64,000 bases of DNA from Apostichopus japonicus (Eukaryota > Echinodermata > Holothuroidea > Aspidochirotida > Stichopodidae). The notes below the pieces were generated by a model. That model searched no databases, had not been told where the DNA came from, and saw nothing but the letters and a program-made list of their open reading frames with translations. Each line of letters starts with the position of its first letter. Positions within the stretch are counted from its first letter, which is position 1. The stretch is from positions 10,703,001 to 10,767,000 of the forward strand of contig NC_092570.1 in NCBI RefSeq assembly GCF_037975245.1, given 5' to 3'. The position numbers were made by a program, and so were the translations under genes. Positions 34,901 through 47,700 of the stretch are shown piece by piece.

Positions 34901-36139
34901 TGCAAAGGGGCCGACAGACACACTGAAAAGAGGCCCCCAAATGGGCTATGATCAATCATAGTTGGTACCACACAAAACCAATATCAAATGAAAAGGTACT
35001 TTCCACAGAGTAAAGAACTGCCAATGCCAATACCAAAATTTATCTTATTTAGCTAGTCGCTGCTCTAAGCAAAATAAAGATAACCCTTTCACCTAAGCCT
35101 CTAAATAGTTTGGAATTTGCTGGTCTGGGCAAGAATTACAGTTCCTCACATTATAATTCTAACACTCTGAGGAACCTGTAATGTACATGACTTGTATATC
35201 TACTGGATGAAAGATTAGGCAAAGTAACTGATTTCCGATATGGAGGTGGATGAAATTCCGGAGATTCACCATGGGGGATCATCTCACGAGGTAGGCATAC
35301 ATGTAAATCATTTTGCGATGTTTTACTAACTTGAGCATTTACTAACTTTCCTATTCAACAATCAACGTTAACAAATGATTCTTGCAATTTGGTTATGTAC
35401 CAATAGGTCTAATCAAGTAAAGACTCATGAATGATAAAGTATAACAAGCGTCATTTGTTTAATTATGTTTTCGATACTATATAATTTCACCTAAAGATGT
35501 TACATTGTTTAGCACCTACAAGAGTCTAAGGGCATTGTCCACAGAGAAGAAATGCTGTTGCTAATAATAAAAGGATGCATTGACAAGGACTGATGATACT
35601 TTCTTAAAGTTTCTTCCATTCAAATTCAAAGTTCAAAAATGAAAACTGATTGACAGGATATATTTGCTCCATCGACTAATATTCCACTTTTCCTGTGTTT
35701 GTTAGAAGTAAAAGTTTCTTTTATACAACAGTTACAACAGTTAATTCAGGATGTTCTTGATTGGTATAGATTGGTTTCTTGTGGTATCTTAACTATTTAA
35801 ACTGCATCAATTTGTTTACATGTGGTGGGCCCTTTGCAGAAGAAATTTTGTATTGCATTGGCATTTCTTTACTCTGTGGAATGTTACAAATGTCATGTCA
35901 CAAGGCACATATAGTCTGCATCAATACACAATTCATTAGGCCCATATAGGGCCACATTGGACCACCTATACTTTCTATCTGATGGGACCTATGCAGAAGT
36001 AAATTTGTCTTGCATTGGCAGTTCTTTACTCTGTGGAAAGTACCTTTTCATTTGATATTGGTTTTGTGCGGTACCAACTATGATTGATCATAGCCCATTT
36101 GGGGGCCCTCTTTTCAGTGTGTCTGTCGGCCCCTTTGCA
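34901..36139. repeat. Large inverted repeat, 128 bp arms
   Basis: The arms at 34901-35029 and 36012-36139 are reverse complements with about one substitution and one 1 bp indel (TGCAAAGGGGCCGACAGACA at the left outer edge). The loop of about 980 bp holds another partial direct copy (CATTGGCATTTCTTTACTCT at about 35858). No ORF. No target duplication seen. Confidence 0.75.
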
Positions 36140-36700
36140 GCAGAAAATTTTGTCTGGCATAATGATTTCCATAGTCTGTAAGACTAACCCGAGCGTTCCA
36201 AACAGGTTTTGATTTGTGGTTTGCATATTTAATCTGGGTCTGTGCTACGATAATGGGCATTTGGGCCATATTTGGAAGCGTCTGGCGGGCCCTTGGCAGC
36301 AGAAAACTTGTCTTTCATGGGCCATTCAGTACTTGGTGGCATTCATGCATTAAGTTGACATTGGTTTCAAGTGGTACCTCGTTCGTTTCATCAAATGCAT
36401 TTTTAGGGGCCCTTTTGGGGGCGTCTGGCGGGCCCTTGGCAGCAGAAAACTTGTCTGGCATGGACCATTCAGTACTTTGTGGCATTCATGCATTAAGTTG
36501 ACATTGGTTTTCAAGTGGTACCTCGTTCGTTTGATCAAATGCATTTTTAGGGCCCCCTTTAACCGCCCCAGGGGCCACATGCAGCAGAGGGACCCCGGCA
36601 GACATCCACTTTGGGATATACTGGGTTTTTCCCCAAATGTTCCAATAATCAGATATTGGTACCTCGTTCGGTTGATCAAAGTGCACTGGCCTACCGGGCT
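36110..36700 (+). repeat. Tandem repeat, 143-159 bp units
   Basis: TCTGGCGGGCCCTTGGCAGC occurs at 36281 and 36424, and a variant at 36122. The blocks GGCATTCATGCATTAAGTTG, GTGGTACCTCGTTCG and ATCAAATGCATTTTTAGGG are shared. The first unit overlaps the right arm of the inverted repeat, so the same sequence was both inverted and tandemly multiplied. Confidence 0.75.
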
Positions 36701-36949
36701 AAAACTATAACCTTTGTTCATGGAAAGTATTGATGTTGTAGATCTGTACTATGGAGATTTTAAACAGCAGTCATATTGCCGAGTGAATGCTGCGTTTTGG
36801 CGAGTAGACTTTTAGTCACGGTCGCCAAATAGCGAGTACATTTATAAACATTTGTCAGGCCTGAAAACCATGATTTCTCATGGTTAGAAGTCTTAGTTAT
36901 TTTTCATAGGCTCAATGGTGTATGGATTTGCCAGATTGAGTACAAGAAT

Positions 36950-37110
36950 CCTGTTGCTTGTGAGGTCAAATCTCATTTGAGGTCACCAGAGGTCAAACTC
37001 TGAAAAGCCTTTTACATGATATCTAACGATGGAAGTCGTTGATACTTCTCATACTATGGTGTGTGGATGCATCACATTGAGTACAATACCCCTATTGTTT
37101 TTTTGGTGGA
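36950..37110 (-). repeat. Relic of the TTTGACCT dispersed repeat
   Basis: GAGGTCAAATCTCATTTGAG, GGTCACCAGAGGTCAAAC and CACATTGAGTACAATACCCC match the family at 6690-7100 on the other strand. The rest of 36720-37850 shows no feature. Confidence 0.5.
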
Positions 37111-37852
37111 GGTGTGTATTGCCACGCACAGTTTACTGACATGTGTTTACCATGCCATAGTGTAATTGTACATCAACATAGTGGTTCGGGCCAATTATAT
37201 TGTAACAACTATTTCTGGTTTACAAGCAGAAGTCTAGTGCAATGAAGCCGTCGAAACCTCAATGCGTTTCGCATTCTGGTTTCTATCGTATTGGTAATTC
37301 CAACGTTGATCATTGCCGTGTAGCAAGACAATTATTTAGTTTAAAGAGGAAGTAGTTAGCAATTCCTTATAGTGAAACCACAACCCAGTGCGTCATTTGC
37401 TATGTCTGCCCTGCTAGTAAGAATGATCACTTTGGCAAAATATATAGCAAAATACGAATATTGAAAACGGCGGAAGTCACCTTTGTTGAGTACAGAAAAC
37501 ATAATTTAGGCGATTATTTTGAACTATGCTAAAAGAATCAACGTTTTAACAAATGAATTGAATAACAAATAGAGCTAAGGAAGTTCAGTGCTCCTTTCTT
37601 GGTTAAGTATACTTACTCAGTGACGTAGGGCCCGGGTTAAGCAGTCAGTTATACACACGTTAAACATTAACGTAAGGTATTCTGCATACAGTACAAAGTC
37701 TACATGTATTAAACCTGACGTTATCCACCCTACACTGTAGGTCCGTACAGCCACAATTCCATCATATGCAGTCTATACGAAGACTATGATATGTAACCAA
37801 TGATCGGTGCTTCTTTTTCAAACATCTGTTGCTGGTTTTCCGTGCCGGTAAA

Positions 37853-37889
37853 ATGAATTCCTTTTACAGTTTTGTGTATATCTTCCTTG
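37853..37889 (+). CDS. Candidate signal-peptide exon of the LAMP-like gene
   Basis: ATG followed by MNSFYSFVYIFL, a short hydrophobic start, then a strong donor (g|gtaagtttatc). The exon ends in phase 1, which fits the exon at 42294 and would give a GAT codon at the junction. The proposed intron would be 4.4 kb and contain a hAT MITE and the SINE/TA block. The hydrophobic core is short for a signal peptide and the phase match has a one-in-three chance of being accidental, so this is a hypothesis. Confidence 0.3.
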
Positions 37890-37899
37890 GTAAGTTTAT

Positions 37900-39960
37900 C
37901 GTTGGGTTTCGGGGTTCTTCAGCAACCCAGTGAATTATGTGTAACTGTAACCTGCGTAGTTCACTCCGTGATCATTCATCTAATTGGCTATAGGCGTGAT
38001 AAATTACAACGTTAGTTAATGATTGTAGGTACAACTTATCATATATACACATATGTATTTTGTGTCGTAGTCGGATGTCTTCCAGTATGAGTTGTTAAAT
38101 GGCTTCTGCTCTAGGTCCTTACATTGTTTTGCTTTTGTACAATGACACCCAAACAATTCAATAGAAACCAAGAATCTTACCGAGAAAGAGGATTTAGTTA
38201 TTGTATTACGCACAGATATCCTACACCTTCATTGTTTTGACACACGGTAAAAGTGTTATTTGCAAATGCCTTTCAATATTACCTTGTGCAATGATGATGT
38301 CACATTGTGACTACAGAAGTGCAAAAGTCAAAATAATAAATACATCTTCTCTTCATCAATTTATTAATGAAAATGTTTGATTTGGTCACCGATTTCCTCC
38401 GGCGAAGTTTCCTCACCAAATTCAAACTGGTTCACGCGATATGATATGTCATAAGTATTCGTGAAGTTCCTACAACACATTATGGATAGACTTCAAACTC
38501 TGCGAACGTCAAACAGAGTGGCTAGTGTCACAGTTAATATTCAGAAACCACTCCACAAATTTACAAAATACGAGAGGCTATGAAATCCCTTGCATTCCGC
38601 TTCACATTGTATATCAAGTGACTGCGTTTGCAGTTTCATTTATATTTTCATTGGATGCGTTAGCAATTCAGTGTATAAACTCCTGAGTACATTTCTTACT
38701 TTTCAACAGTAATCGGCCTGGAAAGATGTTAGTAACCATAGTTACTAACTATGGTTTTTGTAAGCAACCTTGGCATGAGAAGAAGGCCAAAGGCTTGTAT
38801 CTTGTGACGTCGGTAATTGCGTTGAATGGGTTTCGTTCATTTTTGATTTGTTAAACCAATTGGAAGTCACCCTTCAGAAGTACTGCAAGTACATTAACCC
38901 CGATGGTAACCTATAATATAACATAGCCAACTAGGACGAGAAACCAGTACCTACACGACGTTAGATTGGCATACTTCTAGTATGCCAACTACTAATATAC
39001 AGGAAAAATAGAACAAATGCCGAACACTTTAGCTTAGAACTACCGCACTTTCAAAGCAAATATATCTAGCCTGATTTACATATCTTATTCAATAGTTATT
39101 CAATTGATATTTGTCGAAAGAACATAAAAGTGCTTGACTTGAAACAGAATATTATTCAAGTTATTTGGGTAAACCTGGTGAGAAGTGGAATATGATCAGG
39201 GCGGATCCTGGGGAGGGAGAACCATACACCCCCCCCCCTTTGAAAATAATTCGTGGTGTTTAATAGTACAAAAATGAGGCTGATATGTTTTTTGGGGGGC
39301 AAGGGTGGATGAAGTGACATTAAGTAGTTATATAACACTGACATTGGCTCACATTTAACACAAAACCTAACAATTTTAGGGCGCTTCACGCGCAATAGAT
39401 TCCCCTTGGACAAATGTTTATAACGTTAGCGTTCATGTCCACCTAACATATATATGCAAGTAATTGCTACCTACCCCATATAGTTATATTAATTCGAAAA
39501 TGTCAAAGCAAAATTATTTCATTCAAAGTTTCAGTTTTGCACAATATTGTATCTAAGTACCTGTAGTTGACCAACAGTTTCCATTGCCCAACCCCTACTA
39601 TTTTCCAATGACTCAGTTGATCCTATCTTTGTAAGGGATTCAAAATGAATGAATTTGCACCACTTGACGTACACATTTTGATGGGCATTATCGCTGACAC
39701 CCCCCCCCCAACCCTCTCCCCTGTTAATAAGTAATAATAACTAAATAAGTTCCGTTGTCGTCATACTAAAGAGGGAGCCGCGGCCCACAGTCCCCTACAC
39801 GACCCACCAATTCAACTCACTTGGTGCCCCCCCCCCCCCCGCCCCACTAGGTCCATTTTGGGCATGTAACACATATACGAATAACACAAACCTAACAATT
39901 AATTTACACCTTTATTCCAAATATGGCTTCCCTTCAGCATATATTGGCTACGGCTACCAT
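37900..39960. other. No gene seen
   Basis: Intergenic DNA or a possible intron of the LAMP-like gene. G- and C-run repeat fragments lie at about 39195-39310 and 39700-39845. An 11 bp-arm palindrome AACCATAGTTACTAACTATG lies at about 38735. Confidence 0.4.
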
Positions 39961-39975
39961 CAGAATGCCCTAGTC

Positions 39976-40485
39976 CAGGGTTTCCCTAACTTTATCCCCC
40001 ACGAACCCCCTGTGGATGTCAGAGTTGTCCACCAACCCCAACTTTTCGATCTGAGTCATTATTATACTATAATGCTCAAAACAGTGCTTCGTAAAAGATC
40101 AAGTATATAGTGTAATATTGTAATGAAAAAAAACAAGAGATGAACAAATATTTATTTGGAAACTTCAAGATCAGATCAGCTCTTTATCTTCACGACGTAC
40201 TGTCATGCGTACACCAACTTCACCAAAGTCATGCGGCCTGTGTTTGATTCATAATTCAGCCATTTATCACATACACGGCACGGTACTACTATGGAAACAT
40301 ATGCGTATATGGAACGCGAAAAGAGTTTGTCGATAGGTACGACTTTTGTACATTACTAAATTATATGATATATCAGATTTTAGTTCAACAAAAAGTACTC
40401 TAGTTTTGACTTTCAGAAACGTCTCACGAACCCCCTGGACTCACGCACCCCTGGGGGTTCATGCACCCCAGTTAGGGAACCCCTG
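39976..40485. mobile_element. hAT-type MITE, 510 bp
   Basis: The left end CAGGGTTTCCCTAAC and the right end GTTAGGGAACCCCTG are near-perfect inverted repeats. Both are flanked by the 8 bp direct repeat CCCTAGTC (39968-39975 and 40486-40493). CAGGGGTTCCC termini and 8 bp target duplications are hallmarks of hAT elements. There is no transposase ORF, so it is non-autonomous. Confidence 0.85.
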
Positions 40486-40529
40486 CCCTAGTCGGCTTTC
40501 ATATCTGGTTGTTGATGTAATATCTTATA

Positions 40530-40693
<164 letters not shown>

Positions 40694-40846
40694 TTTCGAG
40701 TTGGTTAGCATCATGAATTTGATCTCTAGAGTAAGGCAAAATATGTCACCAAAAACAGAACTAGCATTGTTCGATACAGGTGACAAACGCCTACAGTGGA
40801 ATTACGACCTTCCTTACCGGTTTCGAACCTCTGGACATACAATCAG

Positions 40847-40920
40847 CGTCTATAGCCTAGTGGTTAGGGTGTCCGCGTACAGAGCGGAAGGCCCGTGGTT
40901 CGAATCCCGGTGGAGGCTGA
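40847..40920 (+). repeat. tRNA-derived SINE head, copy 1
   Basis: A-box-like TAGCCTAGTGGTTAGG (40853-40868) and B-box GGTTCGAATCC (40897-40907) at tRNA-like spacing, with an intact anticodon-type stem TCCGC/GCGGA. The T-stem is mispaired and the acceptor stem is weak, so this is a SINE promoter and not a functional tRNA gene. Confidence 0.75.
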
Positions 40921-40967
40921 AAGTTTTTTCACTGTTCTTGATTTTCCAACTCATTACGATTTTCATT

Positions 40968-41074
<107 letters not shown>

Positions 41075-41080
41075 GTATAA

Positions 41081-41169
<89 letters not shown>

Positions 41170-41339
41170 AATGAAAATCGTAATGAGTTGGAAAATCAAG
41201 AACAGTGAAAAAACTTTCAGCCTCCACCGGGATTCGAACCACGGGCATTCGAACTAGCATTGTTCGATACAGGTGACAAACGCCTACAGTGGAATTACGA
41301 CCTTCCTTACCGGTTTCGAACCTCTGGACATACAATCAG

Positions 41340-41413
41340 CGTCTATAGCCTAGTGGTTAGGGTGTCCGCGTACAGAGCGGAAGGCCCGTGGTTCGAATCC
41401 CGGTGGAGGCTGA
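41340..41413 (+). repeat. tRNA-derived SINE head, copy 2
   Basis: Same sequence as copy 1, 493 bp downstream, including both internal promoter boxes. A third, truncated copy lies inverted at 41210-41245. Confidence 0.75.
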
Positions 41414-41457
41414 AAGTTTTTTCACTGTTCTTGATTTTCCAACTCATTACGATTTTC

Positions 41458-41535
<78 letters not shown>

Positions 41536-41542
41536 CTATATG

Positions 41543-41620
<78 letters not shown>

Positions 41621-41624
41621 AATG

Positions 41625-41770
41625 TTACTAACAAGGCCTGGGAAGTGCCATTTCCGGCAATTTGGGAGTCTCTTTTGCAAACATTTACCGATGGTGGCGC
41701 TCCGCAGAGCAACTTCGGACACCCCACCCCTCCCCTCCCCCTCCTCCTCCCCTTCCTGGATCCGCTCCGA
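41625..41770 (-). repeat. Dispersed repeat core on minus strand
   Basis: ACCGATGGTGGCGCTCCGC at about 41687-41705 and GGGAAGTGCCATTTCCGGCA at about 41640 are the inverted core of the 3205 family, here abutting the SINE/TA block. A C-rich end follows. Confidence 0.65.
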
Positions 41771-42293
41771 TGATTACAAAATGCAACGTGCATGTTTATA
41801 TTTTCATACGTCTTTGCACAAAACAGAGCCAAACAAGGGAGTGGTTGGAGGGGAAAGTTATTTGACGGTTATGCAGTCGTCATGTTTTGGTACGCCAATA
41901 CGGCCTATATGTTACGTATAGATTTTCTGCACAGAGAAACGCATCCCAGTACGGGGCATTTGTTGCAAACACATACGGGTTAAAGAGAGGGATCATTTAT
42001 GAAACTTCTCTTTTAGTATTGAGATCTCTCAAATTATTAGTCGTTTGCACTCTAATTGTTCGAATGCACCATGAGGACATGTGAGTGGCATCACGCTTAA
42101 AGCAGCTGTATTATAGGAAAGTCAAATTTAGACACAATTTCAATAAATAACCATAGTGTAATCATGAACCATATTGCACCGGTGCTCCCTAAAACGCTAA
42201 TAATACAATAAGCATTTTATTTCCCAGACATTACCAGGTACGTGCGAGGGTTTACCAATTTTTTTTACATCCAATCATTTCTTGCATCTTCAG

Positions 42294-44739
42294 ATTTCCC
42301 GTATCAAGAGAACTTGTGTCAACGTCCAAACGTTGGCAATTGTGCATCCGAATCGGAGATTTCAGGTGTTTAAACCATGTACAAATTATCTTCACAAATA
42401 ATGATTTTAACCAATGATAATATAACAATTACTTTATAGCGTGTATGTTGTGGGAAACCACAATCGGAGCACCTCAAGAATGGGATGTAATAGCTGGCGG
42501 AAATACATGCATGAAGATGAAGATGGATGCTGTGGTGGTCCATCCAATATACGTGAGTAGTGATTGTGTTATTCCAGGTCAAACAAACACGTCCCAAATA
42601 CGAACAAGATGTGTTGTAATTTAAGTAAATACCGAATAATATATAAATTGTATCTATATAACATACCCAGATACATTCAATCACGATCCATGCATCTTAT
42701 ACGAACTCGATTTTATGAGTAATTTGAATATCATTATCTTTCCGCTCATATACCGCATTGCACCACTTCATCTTCAACCCCGTTTGAGAGGTTTGCATAT
42801 TCATATCTGCTCGACAACATGTGACTAGTGGTGACACAGACTAACCATCCGTCTAACCATCTGTCTAACCATCCGTTCCCAGAAGTACAAACAAGTTGAA
42901 CCATTTTGAAGTCAATTGTAACCAGTTGTTAGAAGTATTCAAGAGAATTCCTGGAGGGTTGTTTTATTATTTGTAATATATTCCTGAAAGTCTTGCTGGG
43001 TTATCCCTCGATTATGATCATGTATAATTTCGGTAATATTGTTTGAATATTTCTCGAGTATACCATAAGTTTCTCTCAATTATTACTAGAGTATTACCTG
43101 AGTATTCCACAAATATTACTTGAATATTTCTAGATCATTCCTCGGTTACCTCTCGCGTATTCCTCTAGTATTTATCGAGCATTCCGCAAAAGTTCCTTTG
43201 GTATATCTCGAGTATTACGTGACTATTCCTCGAGAATTTCTCGACTATTCCTAAAGTTTTCCGCGCACGAGTATTTCTGGAGTATTCCTTGAGTATTCCT
43301 AGCATGTGTCTTGAGTGTTTCATGAGTATTCTACAATATTTCTCGCGTATTCATCAAATATTCATCGACTATTCGTCGAGTATTTCTCCAGTATTTCTCA
43401 ATTGTTCCCTGAATATTTCGGCAAATCTTTCTGGATTAGCCCTCTATTATTCCTCGGGTGTACCATTAGTATTTTTCAAGTATCCAGAGTTTATGTAGTA
43501 TGTGACCACTGCTCATTGATCCTTTATTATGGTCTCACAGGATATAGCGTCAGAAGTTCCTAAAGATGCCAACATTACCAGCTACTCGGAATGTCCAGAA
43601 GACACAGCGATCTTTGAGGCAACCTGGGTCGATAAAGGCTTCGTGTGGAAGTTTGCTCTACAATTTAAAACAAATGAGAATATCTATTTTCTGGAAAGGT
43701 TTTATGGCGTTGTTAAAAATGGTGAGGAAAGCGTGTTACTTTTCACATTTTAAGTTTCCTGTGGCGTCAAATCATGATGGGTTAGATCTACTTTTTGTGT
43801 CATGTTTCAGCTACAAATGTAAATCGTTTGTCAGGCTAAGGATGTCAATTTTAATCATCAAGCATTACCCGACCTCTCTAAATAGAGAGAATTGAACTAT
43901 TTACGGTGTTTAAGTTATCGATCACAACCTGACAGGAAACTTCAATTCGTCTAATTGAATCTTTTTTCATGACAGAGGATGGAAGCGTTCGGCGAAGATG
44001 GTCATATGTTGAATATTCCTATCCTATGGCAGCTTTGGGGGATTCTATGAGTTGTAATCTCCTCGTGACCGCCAGGACACGATTCATAGACTATCAATGG
44101 CAGCCGTTTGCCCAAGAAGCTGTAGGTGAATACGGACCAGGTAAGAATATATGTTACAATGTACCCCCTCTCGAACTTGATAAATAAATCTTACCAATGT
44201 TTGTCACCTGGATACATTTTTAATAAGAAGTTGATTTTCTATTTTCTTCATCTTTTCTGTTCCTACATCTCGCCAATGAAGGTTTAATATCCATGTTTGA
44301 TTTTGACACCGACGCAGCACTGAAACAACTAGATGTCTTCTTCTTGTTGTTCTTGCTCAAATTCCAACTAAAATATTTCAATATTTTCTCTTCGTTTCAG
44401 CTGATGAATGTGATCGACGTTTACCTCCTGTTGCTGTGTTCTTCTGTGTTTTTATTTCGGTTCTTGCTGTCGTCGTTTCATTTGTGCTCTACATCATCAT
44501 CAACGCAGGATCGTAAGGAGATTGACAAATCGGCATAGCCCCATCAGATTGAGCGTGAAGCTAGCGAATATATATGCATCCCTTACGTTATATTTCACTT
44601 TAATTGTATTCCATAACAGCCACGGTCTCATGAAAGTTGAATGTTGATGAATGAGCCCGTGTCCATTAACATGTTGATGAATGAAACTTTAATTTGCTCA
44701 TTTGTTTTGGTATGCAGGAAAAGAAACACGTCATCATAA
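42294..44739 (+). CDS. LAMP-family membrane glycoprotein, multi-exon
   Basis: Exons read as 42294-42365, 42440-42552, 43541-43721, 43976-44140, 44401-44510 and 44718-44739. All have GT-AG borders and phases agree throughout. The product matches a LAMP luminal domain: WDVIAGGNTCMKMKMDAVVV, then SECPEDTAIFEATW, then LGDSMSC and QPFAQE, then ADEC, a proline pair and a hydrophobic span of about 23 residues (VAVFFCVFISVLAVVVSFVL). The cysteine pairs TC/EC and SC/EC are each separated by about 31 residues, as in the two LAMP disulfide loops. NIT is a glycosylation sequon. Short LAMP relatives (LAMP5/UNC-46 type) have a single such domain, and LAMP proteins act in endolysosomal or secretory membranes. 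The last donor is optional: unspliced, the protein stops at 44516; spliced, it gains KRNTSS. The 42294-42365 exon is less certain because its donor is weak (gtgttt). Confidence 0.75.
42940..43490 (+). repeat. Degenerate repeat of ATTCCTCGAGTATT type
   Basis: About 30 imperfect units of 12-16 bp (GAGTATTCC, TCGAGTATT, CTCGACTATT). It fills most of the 988 bp intron between LAMP exons 42440-42552 and 43541-43721. Ser/Ile-rich ORFs here are artefacts. Confidence 0.65.
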
Positions 44740-44749
44740 AAATAATGTG

Positions 44750-47700
44750 ATTGTAGCGAAGCTGTCTAAATTGAAAGAGATGATTCAAGTGTGTGAAATG
44801 GAATGCACAGTCGGGATTAAAACTGGACTTTCTATCGTTAAATTGTTTGTATTATTTGTAAGAAAATAGAAGATATAGACCCTATGCTAGTATTGACGAA
44901 ACTCGATCCTTTCCGAATTTACCCAAATTGGTTCAGTGTGATTGCTTTCGAAAAAGTCTATCGTTAACAGTAAAAATGTTCTGTTCAAAGTCAATATCAA
45001 AACAAATTCATTCATTAAAGTTACTAACCTTTACATTTCTTAAATACAAATATATGAATTGCAAAGAGAGAACCTTTACTGAAAATCCCGTTAAGTTAAT
45101 ACTTGAAGAACTTTAGCCTAATTAGCCTTAATATATATTTGTAGTGGTTATCATGTTGCAAGGAAACATCTGAATGCAAATATTGAATAACTAGTAATTA
45201 TATTCGAGTGGCAGATTACTTTCAGCAAGTAACGAATGACGTCATGGTCATGTCGACACGGTTAAAGCAGACAGACCTTTTATGCTTTTATGCAAATTAT
45301 TGTATCTTAATTTCCTGTATTATTGCTAGTTATGGTAAGTCATGGTTAAGTATTAGCCTACGTTAAAACATCGTTTTGAAGTAAAACATTAGCGTTCCAC
45401 ATGACGCCACGAAAGTTGCTTCGTAACATGAGAAAATATAGTCTAATTGTTTAATAGTCTTAATACTATAGCTTTAAAGGAAATCGTGGAGAAAGCAGAA
45501 TAATGTGCCAAATCATCTTCACACAGAAAAAGAATAAGATATTTTTTGTTTACCTGTTAACATTGATACTTAGGCAATATATAGCAAACTGGTACAAGAA
45601 TAACGATTGGTGGATGTTTTTCATCAAGTTATTCATACTTATTCGATTTAATTGTTTTTAGTCAGCTCAAAGTTATTCTTTATCATAATTTTTTTACACT
45701 TGAATACGCTCTGTATGGCACTAATGCGTATACCGCTTAAGATGATTAATCTGTCAGTTAGCTCACTGGATATTGCCCTTTGCAGATAAAATTGCTTTTA
45801 AAACCGTTGTTATTCTTAATATGAATTAAAGCGACAAATTAACAATGTGCATGGATGTGCGGTGGTTATTTTGCAAATTTTGCCATTCATCAACATTTCT
45901 TTTAAACATGCATGTCATCGGTATTTTCCACAATTATAGGCTCCTATTGGAATCATCATTGTCACAGAATCATCTGATTGTTACTCTTGGACCATCTTCG
46001 CACAATATCTGAATTGATTGTTAATTTGCAAACACTAGTTGGACGCCTGTAACCAATAACACTAATTGTTTGCTTCATTTACTTCAGTATTCTTCTTTTG
46101 TGAAGACAAACCCACTTGACAAAGGAGAGTACCTTAACATGCTTTCATTGAACGTAATTAAAAAAAAAAACAATCAATCTTGCATAAATCACTGAGTGTG
46201 TGCTTTCTCGGTGTGACTTCTGCCGGTAGTCATACAGTTATTCCTGCTCCGCGTACTCTCGACGTTTAGAGAGTTTCGCGTTTCGAATATTTTATTTGTG
46301 CTTTAATTCGAAAGAACTAATAGACATGCAGATGATATTAAAGTACAAAGAACTATTTGGCTGTCAGAAGTGAGTCAGTGATGTCATCGATCAGTAACTT
46401 TCCGATATTGTAAATAAATAATTGATGGTCTTCATAATAAATTCTCTTCCTTCGCTAGTGGAGTTGTATTTGCCTCCACTTTGTAACGGATGAATGTTGT
46501 TAGTTTTCAAATATATGATGTCTATAAATGGTCTTTCAGCTGCATTAGTTTACAAAATTCAGAATTTCTTAAAATTCGAACAATTTTCTCACTTCATTGT
46601 AGATAATCAAGGAGTCCAAGCATGTAAGGGGATTAGACGGGTGAAGCCTAAAACCACTAATTCCGAAATATGCTGGTAACAATACTCCTCAACATATCAC
46701 ATAACGGTGTGCATGATTCGTTAATTATCAATGACTTCAATTGAATACGTTTGATGATTGAGACAATAATGTATTAAACTACAAACACAGGGTTCTTGTT
46801 ATTTTCGTAGATCTATAGTATGGGGAATTTCGAATGTAGCTGTTCAAAGTTTCGCTTTCTCACAGGATTAGCTTGCGTGCTTTTTCCTCCTTTTTTTTTT
46901 TTTTGCAAAGTTAAAACTTTTTCTCAAGAATTCTATATTTACTTGAAATCAGCTTCTTTTGTACCACAATGTTTTTGACTAATACATTTAAAAAAAATCC
47001 CAATGTTTGAATAATTATTTCGACTTGTTCCTTGAGTTTGCTAAACACACATATAACCCCCCCCCCCCCCGATTCAAATTTCAGCGAAATTTTTACCTAA
47101 TCGATATTTTAACTTTTCATACAAGTTTGAGAAAAATAGTGGAAATTCGATGCATTATGAGGAATATAAAATAGAACAAATGCTCAGTTGAGAATATGAC
47201 ACTATTTTCCCAATGTTAAGGAGCCAGCTGAAAGATTGTCCCAGCACTGTAGTGGACTACATCCGTTCAGGGGTGTTTGTCATAAATTGCTTGCAGGTGT
47301 AATGGACACACAGACATTATGCGACTCTCTTCTTATGAACTGTAACTTTTTTTACAGTGCCCAACGGTGGTACGGCAATTGAGATGCCGTAGTCATTATA
47401 GGCTCAAATGACAATATGACACTGACAATAATCCTTTCTCCTTATTGGAGCGGTGAAATAATAACAGTGAATGTTTAAACAGATGTTTCGTTCATGTTCA
47501 TTGTAAGAAAAAAAGAATTAAAATCACAAACTATATATATATATAGCCGTATTACTATGTAACTGAAACATAGCTATACAGGTACATGGCAGTAATAAGA
47601 AAATCAATAATATAAGGTTACCATATTTTTCCCTATAAATCCGGGGACATTGTGTTCACCCCGACCCCCCACCCCACCCCCACCCCAACACACACACTTG

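Noticed and set aside
38016-38213. Minus-strand ORF that could be an exon (EQKPFNNSYWKTSDYD)
   Set aside because: No convincing acceptor/donor pair or recognisable family.
40847-40920. Functional tRNA gene
   Set aside because: A and B boxes are present but the T-stem is mispaired, the acceptor stem is weak, and the copies sit in identical repeated blocks; a SINE head fits better.
41887-42084. Hydrophobic ORF (SLLVLRSLKLLVVCTLIVR) as the LAMP signal-peptide exon
   Set aside because: Its donor (GACAT|GTGAGT) gives phase 2, whereas the exon at 42294 needs phase 1 to read the LAMP frame.
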